The notes below the pieces were generated by a model. It saw only the letters and a list, made by a program, of their open reading frames with translations. It was not told the DNA's origin and did not search any database. Shown here piece by piece: positions 58,267 through 64,000 of a stretch of 64,000 nt of DNA. The DNA comes from Actinocorallia sp. API 0066. Its GTDB lineage: Bacteria > Actinomycetota > Actinomycetes > Streptosporangiales > Streptosporangiaceae. Numbering within the stretch: the stretch's first letter is position 1; every line of letters begins with the position of its first letter. The position numbers were made by a program, and so were the translations under genes. The stretch is taken from NCBI RefSeq assembly GCF_020991275.1, contig NZ_JAJLQY010000015.1, forward strand, positions 62,001-126,000, given 5' to 3'.

Positions 58267-61200
58267 CCGCGAGCACCTCCGGGGCCACGAGGAAGTCGGC
58301 GGCGCTCAGGCCGTTGAGGTCGAGGTTGAGGTCGGGCAGCAGCGCGCCCGCCACCGCCGCCCGCACGGCCGCGCCCGCCGTCAGGTCCAGCGTCTGGTCG
58401 ACGGCGGCGGCCCGGACGGGCTGCGGCGTCCACGTGAACGCGTGGTGCTCGACGGCGAGGTCCGTCGGCGCGAACTCCGCCACCGGCACCACCAGCGGCG
58501 CCGACTCCAGCGGCGGCGCGGGCGTCACGACGTACCCGGTGAGCAGGTTCTCCCGCGTCGCGGCGTGTCCGAGGGACGGTGTCAGCTCCTCGCCCCACAG
58601 CGCGGCGGGCAGGTTCCGGCCGACCGGCGCGCACTGGAACAGCGCCTCGGCTGGCTTGCCGCCGTCGCGGGTGAGGGTGATCGTCTGGATCGAGGTGAAG
58701 CTCCCCGGCCGGGCGCCGACTGGCGCGATCCCGAACGCCGCCCCGGTCCCGGCGAGGTCGGCGGTGCCGGAGCGGCCGCCGGTGGCGGGCATCGCCGAGT
58801 CGACGACGAGCTCCAGCGAGCCCGGATCGATCGTTCCCAGGTCGTTCCCGGACGCCCCCTGCGGCGCGCCGCCGCGCAGCACCACCGAGACGACCTTGTC
58901 GGCGGCGGGCAGTTGCGCGTCACGGAACCGCTTCCACGGGACGGCCTCGGCCTTCTTCCCGCCCTGCGACCCGAAGTCGACGGTGAACGAGATGATGTCG
59001 AGGTCGATGTGGGCCCGCCCGCCGAAGTCCGGCCCCCAGAACTCGACGTCGGTGCCGACGTGCGCGGTGATCGTGTGCCTGCCGAAGAAGCTGAACGTGT
59101 ACGACGCGCCGACCGTCAGGTGGAGCCCCGCCTCGTAGTGGTAGGGCTGCCAGGCGATGAGGAAGTCCATGCCCGCGTCGAACCAGGCGCGGAGCGACCC
59201 GTCCTCGTAGACGGCGCTCAGCGCCGCTCCCGCCATCAGTGCGCCGGGCGTCAGCGCGTAGTAGGCCGACCCCTTCAGGGAGAGGTGGTCGGAGACCTTC
59301 CAGGCGAACCCGAGGCGCGGCACCGACGGGTAGTGGTCGGGGACGGTGAAGTGCGGGTGGTATCCGCCGACCGAGAGGACAAAGTCCCCGGTGTGGTCGT
59401 CGCCGAACCAGCTCACGAACGCGAACCCGCCCGTCAACCGGCACGAGCGCGACAGAAGATAGGAGTTCGGGGTCAGTTGGGCGAGCAGCGAGAAGTACCC
59501 GTCGTCGGGCACGAACGACGCCTTCAGCGCGAGCTGGATCTCCGCGACGGGGGTGGCCCCGGCCTGGGCCGCGTCCGGCGTCGGCACCACCAGCGTGGAC
59601 AGCCCGAGGACGTCGAGTTCGAACCGGTGCCCGAACCCGGCGGTCACCAGGAGGAACGAGTCGATCATCTTGAACGACGTGAATCGCACGCCGAGAGCGA
59701 GGAAGTAGTCCCCGACCGACGGAGGCAGGCTGTCCTGCAACCGTTCGATCTCCTCGCCCAGCGTCCCCGGCACGAGGGTGCCGACCGCCTCGGCGACCAG
59801 CGGGAAGTCGGCGATCGCGGTGACGGGCGGCGCGACGAACCGCCGGTTGTACCCGAACCCGGCGGCGAGCCCCTCCACAAAGAAGAACGCGGGCCCGCCT
59901 ATCGGGTAGTCGAGGAAGGCGTAGACGAACAGCGACGGCCCCTCGGGGAGTTGCGCGTACGAGCCGAGCGCCCCGATCGTCAACGCCTCGGTTCTGATCA
60001 CCGCCTTGCCGCCGTAGGCCGTGACGGTCGTGCCCTGGTAGGCGAGGGTGCCCTTGAGGAAGGCCCCGCTGACCTGGACGGGCCCGCCCGTGTAGGACAC
60101 GCCGAGCCCCGCCAGGTCGAACACCGGCGGCGCGGCCGGGTCGGTGAGCGACACGGACGCGCCGAGTCCGTCGCACGAGAGCGTCAGGCCGCCGGCGGTG
60201 ATCGCCGCGTCCACCAGGACGGTCAGCCGTGCGCCCTGCTCGAACCCGATCCCGACCCTGTCGATCGCCACCGGCCCGAACGTGCGCTGGACCTGCCGCC
60301 AGGTGACCGTGCTGGTCGGCGGTGTCGCGGGCGCGGGCCCCGGCGGTGGCGGCCCTGCGACGGGCAGCGTCACGGGCGCCTCGAACGCCCCGAGCTTCAG
60401 GTGTCCGGCGAAGGAGAGGCCCGCAGGCAGGTCTTCGACGGGTAGCGCCGGGATCGGCAGGGTGTTCAGCGCGGTGACCTCGGCCTCGGTGAGCGCGCCG
60501 GTAAGCGCGATCACCCGGAGCGGGTCGAAGCCCGTCGTCCCGAGGTCGAGGTGCGCCCCGACGACGGGCAAATGCGACAGGTCGAGCGTCGCGTCGAGGT
60601 CGATGACGAACACGTGCGTTGTGCCGTCCGAGGCGACGAACGCGTCCTCGACGTCGACGCGCAGCCCGGACGGCACGTAGGCCGCGACCGAAGGCACGAC
60701 CGCGCCGACGATCTCCTTCACCTCGGGCGCGGGGCCCGCCGCGTGGGTGTAGACGGCGGCCCAGCGCGAGCCGGTGGTGTCGTCCTCGAACCGCAGCTCA
60801 AAGACGGCTTCGAAGCCCCCGGCCGTCGCCGTCAGCACCGCCCCGTAGCTCGGGCCCGCGCTGTCGTAGGAGAGAGCGAGATCCAGCTCGGCGGTGTCGA
60901 CGGGGAACGACGCGGCACCGCCGATCGTCATGCGGCCCGTGCCCGAGGTGTAGGCGACCGCGAGGTCGTGCAGTAGGAGCCCGGCGAGCGGCGCGGGCAC
61001 CGGGACCGTGCCGAACATCCCGGCCAGCTCGGTCAGGAACGTGCCGACGGGGATGACCGCGTCGGGCTGGCTGCCGCCTTCGAACGTCCAGCCGGACGTG
61101 TTGTGCGCGGCGGTCAGGTGGAGTCCGACCTCGTCGAGGCTGAACCCGGTGTGTACCAGGAGGGACGTCTCGGTCAGCTCGATGTCGAGCCCGGTGAGCA

Positions 61201-62482
61201 CAACACCGGAGGTGACCTCCCAGTCTCCGGACACCTCAAGCGCGCCGCTGTAGGTGGTGGGTCTGCCGTCGCCGGGGCGTCGGAGCGTGAAGTCGAACCT
61301 GTCGACCTCCAGGTCGGGCACCTCCGGGTGGCCGTCGCCGAGGAAGTGCCGGACGGTCTCGGGCAGCCGGAGCGGCGGGTCACCGGCGCGCAGGCCGCCG
61401 CCGATCCAGGGCGAGCCGAAGCCCGCGCCGAGTTCCAGCACACCCTCGTCGCCGATCGGGAACAGCCCGGAGACGGTGCCGCTGACCTGCGGCGACCCGC
61501 TCAGCGGCTGGTCCACCCGGAAGGTGAGATCGACCGCTTCGAGGGTGAGTAGGCCGGGCACGACCTCCCACTGAACGTCGGTCTCGACGGTCACCGACAC
61601 AAAGTCCACGGTCGGCACGGACGGCCGGACCAGCGCCCGCACGTCGGTGAGTTTCACGGTGCCGCCGACGTCGATCCCGAACGGCTTCGGGAACGCGGCG
61701 CCGCCGACGAACCGCGCGACGTCGTCCAGGCCGAGCGCGCCGAGCCCGGCGAAGTTCCCCCAGAACAGCGTGTCGGCGGACGGCCCGAGTTCGGCCCCGA
61801 AGTCCACCCGCCGCTCGACCCCGCCGACCGTGATCGGCACGCCCCCGAGCAGCGTGATAGTGCTGCGCGGCCGCAGATCCTGGAACAGCTCGGCATAGAC
61901 CGGCTCACAGCGGAGCTGGTAGCCCACCTCGCTGAGGGTGAACAGCCCGAGGTCGAGCGTGATCCCCGAAGGCCCGTCGAGCACCAGAGCGGGCACCCGG
62001 GTGCCGTCCCGTCCGGCGACCACCTCAAGCTGCCCGGTGACGTCGCCGTGCCCGTCGGCGACCAGCAGGTCGAGCAGCACCGTCCCGGTCGAGGCGAGCC
62101 GCCCCGAGAACGTGAGATCCGGGCCGAGCCGCAGTTCCGCGCGCTGGAAACGCACGTCGGCGAAGAGCGATCCGGTGAGCACGGGGAAGGCCGTCGCGAA
62201 CGTCCAGCCGTCCGGGCCGACGGCCTCGGCGGTGACGGTGACGCCGCCGCCGTCCGGCGTGAACCGCGCCGTGACGGCCATCCCGGTGAACGGCCCGGAC
62301 GCGCCCGTGCCCGTCACCGTCAACGCCGCCGCGCCCTCGTCGCGCGCGGTGACGGGGTCGAGCACGAGCCTGCCGCCGGGGAACGTCCCGGCGACGAGGT
62401 CCACGACGCCCGGCAGCGCCGTCAGGTCCAGGTCGAGGCGCGGGCCCGCCGGGACGGCCCGCCGCACCTCCTCGGGGGTCAC
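58259..62482 (-). CDS. DUF6603-like giant beta-rich protein
   Basis: A 1407-residue protein with GTG start overlapping the upstream MBL gene stop (GTGA). No signal peptide or membrane helix is visible. The N-terminal 800 residues are many beta segments in a repeated style (VTVTAEAVGPDGWTFATAFPVLTG; VSGLFPIGDEGVLELGAGFGSPW). The DUF6603 region is about residues 820-1180, with FLDYPIGGPAFFFVEGLAAGFGYNRRF, FFSLLAQLTPNSYLLSRSCRLTGGFAFVSWFGDDHTGDFVLSVGGYHPHF (core AFVSWFGDDHTGDFVLSVGG) and AYYALTPGALMAGAALSAVY. The C-terminus is less regular. It is one of the largest genes here; its function is unknown, but a large secreted-like or particle-type beta structure is possible. Confidence 0.78.
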   Translation of the reverse strand: MTPEEVRRAVPAGPRLDLDLTALPGVVDLVAGTFPGGRLVLDPVTARDEGAAALTVTGTGASGPFTGMAVTARFTPDGGGVTVTAEAVGPDGWTFATAFPVLTGSLFADVRFQRAELRLGPDLTFSGRLASTGTVLLDLLVADGHGDVTGQLEVVAGRDGTRVPALVLDGPSGITLDLGLFTLSEVGYQLRCEPVYAELFQDLRPRSTITLLGGVPITVGGVERRVDFGAELGPSADTLFWGNFAGLGALGLDDVARFVGGAAFPKPFGIDVGGTVKLTDVRALVRPSVPTVDFVSVTVETDVQWEVVPGLLTLEAVDLTFRVDQPLSGSPQVSGTVSGLFPIGDEGVLELGAGFGSPWIGGGLRAGDPPLRLPETVRHFLGDGHPEVPDLEVDRFDFTLRRPGDGRPTTYSGALEVSGDWEVTSGVVLTGLDIELTETSLLVHTGFSLDEVGLHLTAAHNTSGWTFEGGSQPDAVIPVGTFLTELAGMFGTVPVPAPLAGLLLHDLAVAYTSGTGRMTIGGAASFPVDTAELDLALSYDSAGPSYGAVLTATAGGFEAVFELRFEDDTTGSRWAAVYTHAAGPAPEVKEIVGAVVPSVAAYVPSGLRVDVEDAFVASDGTTHVFVIDLDATLDLSHLPVVGAHLDLGTTGFDPLRVIALTGALTEAEVTALNTLPIPALPVEDLPAGLSFAGHLKLGAFEAPVTLPVAGPPPPGPAPATPPTSTVTWRQVQRTFGPVAIDRVGIGFEQGARLTVLVDAAITAGGLTLSCDGLGASVSLTDPAAPPVFDLAGLGVSYTGGPVQVSGAFLKGTLAYQGTTVTAYGGKAVIRTEALTIGALGSYAQLPEGPSLFVYAFLDYPIGGPAFFFVEGLAAGFGYNRRFVAPPVTAIADFPLVAEAVGTLVPGTLGEEIERLQDSLPPSVGDYFLALGVRFTSFKMIDSFLLVTAGFGHRFELDVLGLSTLVVPTPDAAQAGATPVAEIQLALKASFVPDDGYFSLLAQLTPNSYLLSRSCRLTGGFAFVSWFGDDHTGDFVLSVGGYHPHFTVPDHYPSVPRLGFAWKVSDHLSLKGSAYYALTPGALMAGAALSAVYEDGSLRAWFDAGMDFLIAWQPYHYEAGLHLTVGASYTFSFFGRHTITAHVGTDVEFWGPDFGGRAHIDLDIISFTVDFGSQGGKKAEAVPWKRFRDAQLPAADKVVSVVLRGGAPQGASGNDLGTIDPGSLELVVDSAMPATGGRSGTADLAGTGAAFGIAPVGARPGSFTSIQTITLTRDGGKPAEALFQCAPVGRNLPAALWGEELTPSLGHAATRENLLTGYVVTPAPPLESAPLVVPVAEFAPTDLAVEHHAFTWTPQPVRAAAVDQTLDLTAGAAVRAAVAGALLPDLNLDLNGLSAADFLVAPEVLAGG

Positions 62483-63636
62483 GGCTCGAACTCGCGGAGG
62501 ATCGTGCCGTGGGAGCCGGTCGTGTAGATCGGCATCGTGACGGTGTCCCAGTTGTTCTTCTTGCCGTGCCAGGAGCGGATCCGGTTGCCGGGGACGGCCG
62601 TCGCGAGCCCCTGCGCGGCCATGATCCCCTGGTAGCGGGCGATCACCGGCCAGGACGGCAGGTGGTGTTTCGCCACGTACTGCGGGGCGCTGCCGACGGC
62701 CTCCCGGACCCGGAGGTTCTGCACGAAGTCCGGGGCCGAGGAGGTCCGGTCGCTGGCGTGGTGGCCGATCGTCGTCAGGTCGACGTCCTGGAGCCGGGCC
62801 CGGAAGCGGTTGAGCAGGAACCGTTCGGTGGCCCTGGTCGCGTCGCCGCAGAACAGGAGCTTCTTGCCGCGCGCCTCCACGAGGGTGACGACCGAGCCCC
62901 GGTTGGTCGGGTTGCTGTGGTCGGGCACGTACACGTGGTCGACGCCCGCCGCCAGGATCGAGATCCGGCAGTTCGGCTCGGCGACGACGGTGATGCCGCC
63001 GTCGGGGTCCAGCACGTCCATCGCGAACGGCGGGCCCGCCACCACCGGGACGCCGCCCAGCGTGGTCTCGCCCGGCCCGCCCGTGCCCGCCGGGTCGTCG
63101 TTGTGCACGACCTCCCTGATGTCGGTTACGGCGGCGACCGCGCCCTTCAGGAAGTCGTTCGCGCCGTTGGTGCTGTAGTCGTCGAAGTTCCGCGAGTGGT
63201 AGATCCGGCCGATCGTGGTGCCCGGCCGGAGCACGGCGGGGAAACGCTCGTAGTGGTCGGCGTCCGGGTGGGTGATGATCACGACGTCGATGTGGTTGGT
63301 CGCGCCGATGAACAGGTCGTCGTACAGGACGGCTTGGGCGCGCGCGGCGACCGTCGCGTAGTTGTCCCCGGCGTCGAACTCCGGCGACGTGCCGCAGTCG
63401 ATCATGACGACCCGGCCGCCGGGCGTGGCGAGCACGGCGCAGTCACCCTGGCCGATCGCCACGTAGGCGACCCTGAGCACGCCGTCGCCGCGCCGCGCGG
63501 CGGGCGGAGGCGGCGGAGGCGGCGGTGGGCCGCCGCCCCCGACCAGGCTCGCGGCCGCCGTCGCCGCGAGCCTGATCCGCTTGAAGTCGGGCATCACGGG
63601 CGGCACGGTGTAGGGCTTCTTGCGCTTCGGCGGCAT
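62479..63636 (-). CDS. ComEC-like metallo-beta-lactamase-fold hydrolase
   Basis: A 385-residue MBL protein from ATG 63636 (GAGAGG upstream). After a basic, Pro-rich leader (GGGGPPPPPPPPPAARRGDG) the fold starts VLRVAYVAIGQGDCAVLATPGGRVVMIDCGTSP. The metal-site motif is VVIITHPDADHYERFP (HxDxDH), then KLLFCGDATRATERFLL and TTIGHHASDRTS. This is the ComEC/Rec2-type MBL group, often nucleases or phosphodiesterases. No membrane part is attached. It is coupled to the DUF6603 gene, and nine bases lie between it and the preceding gene, so the operon may cut or process nucleic acid or a nucleotide signal. Confidence 0.92.
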   Translation of the reverse strand: MPPKRKKPYTVPPVMPDFKRIRLAATAAASLVGGGGPPPPPPPPPAARRGDGVLRVAYVAIGQGDCAVLATPGGRVVMIDCGTSPEFDAGDNYATVAARAQAVLYDDLFIGATNHIDVVIITHPDADHYERFPAVLRPGTTIGRIYHSRNFDDYSTNGANDFLKGAVAAVTDIREVVHNDDPAGTGGPGETTLGGVPVVAGPPFAMDVLDPDGGITVVAEPNCRISILAAGVDHVYVPDHSNPTNRGSVVTLVEARGKKLLFCGDATRATERFLLNRFRARLQDVDLTTIGHHASDRTSSAPDFVQNLRVREAVGSAPQYVAKHHLPSWPVIARYQGIMAAQGLATAVPGNRIRSWHGKKNNWDTVTMPIYTTGSHGTILREFEP

Positions 63637-63645
63637 GCTCGCCTC

Positions 63646-64000
63646 TCAGCTCGGGTACGTGATGCGCCAGCGGCCCTGGTCGACGCGCCCCTTGCGGCGC
63701 CACGTCCACACGTACCGGCGGTCGTTGTCGTAGGGGTTGTAGTCGGCGGCGTAGGCGTACTCGCCCTGCTTGACGTTGAACAGGTCGAACTCCAGGCTGC
63801 CCGCGGCGAGCTTCTTGAGGATGCGCAGCTCGGCGGCCCCGATGGTGACGTCGCCGATCCGGAAGCCGGTGGAGGCCACGAACGTCTGCCCGAAGACGTC
63901 CACGAAGGAGTCGTTCGGGACCGTGCCCCACTTGAACGCGATGCCCTCGGGCCGTCCCTCGATCCGGTTCCAGAACTTGTTCGAGTGGTGGAAGCGGATG
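63646..64000 (-). CDS. Uncharacterised protein, N-terminus beyond the window
   Basis: The C-terminal 117 residues of a protein whose start lies outside. The frame stays open to the window edge with a natural sequence (FHHSNKFWNRIEGRPEGIAF), so starting at the internal GTG 63903 would be wrong. It ends YVWTWRRKGRVDQGRWRITYPS. Aromatic and beta-rich (DSFVDVFGQTFVASTGFRIGDVTIG; AYAADYNPYDNDRRYVWTW). I do not know the family. It leads the MBL-DUF6603 operon, with nine bases to the MBL start. Confidence 0.72.
   Translation of the reverse strand, partial: IRFHHSNKFWNRIEGRPEGIAFKWGTVPNDSFVDVFGQTFVASTGFRIGDVTIGAAELRILKKLAAGSLEFDLFNVKQGEYAYAADYNPYDNDRRYVWTWRRKGRVDQGRWRITYPS

Noticed and set aside
58442-60445. 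667-residue plus-strand frame
   Set aside because: Antisense of the DUF6603 gene with Arg/Gly/Asp-rich composition and no motif.

Overview
The window is very GC-rich DNA with strong third-position GC bias, frequent GTG/TTG starts, many GTGA/ATGA stop-start overlaps, three Hanks-type Ser/Thr kinases and a complete mycofactocin locus. This points to a filamentous or related high-GC actinomycete; a Streptosporangiales-like genome would fit, but genus cannot be settled from sequence reading alone. I saw no tRNA, rRNA, insertion sequence or CRISPR array. Almost every long antisense reading frame is a GC-rich shadow of a real gene.

Left part (1-22.5 kb): a MacAB-like export operon (lipoprotein, adaptor, ATPase, truncated permease) diverges from an OmpR-type two-component pair. 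A lone peptide-binding lipoprotein, a degenerate M28-like protein and a fasciclin lipoprotein follow, with a parS-like 16-mer between the first two. From 8.6 to 16 kb lies the mycofactocin system: mftR, a divergent mftG, then mftA-mftB-mftC-mftD-mftE-mftF, closed by a strong hairpin that overlaps the mftF stop. Two flavoproteins, an OsmC protein and a methionine operon (metX, metY, CoA-binding protein) complete this part.

Signalling region (22.5-41 kb): a Ser/Thr kinase with an alpha-helical repeat tail, a DUF4407 membrane coiled-coil protein, a three-gene operon built around a TRAFAC-like GTPase (vWA-like protein, GTPase, large C-terminally anchored partner), a kinase with seven WD40 repeats and a kinase fused to a polytopic membrane domain. 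A DEAD-box helicase, a cold-shock protein, a beta-propeller/PKD protein and an 892-residue one-TM protein with an amino-acid-receptor-like outer domain follow.

Cell-surface region (40.7-55.2 kb): a divergent locus for a surface polysaccharide (processive GT2, UDP-GlcNAc 2-epimerase, small membrane protein and anchored lectin-like protein on one side; DUF2334 deacetylase-like protein, GH113-like hydrolase and an unknown on the other). After a hydrolase/TetR pair come three consecutive secreted enzymes (M23, GH43-like, M23), each ending in the same seven-blade lectin-like propeller made of a 222-bp repeat, and a Tat-type esterase.

Right end (55.5-64 kb): an XRE-TM-lytic transglycosylase fusion faces a tightly coupled operon of an unknown start-truncated protein, a ComEC-like metallo-beta-lactamase-fold protein, a 1407-residue DUF6603-like protein and a 586-residue unknown. 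This operon, the GTPase operon and the propeller enzymes are the best candidates for undescribed biology.
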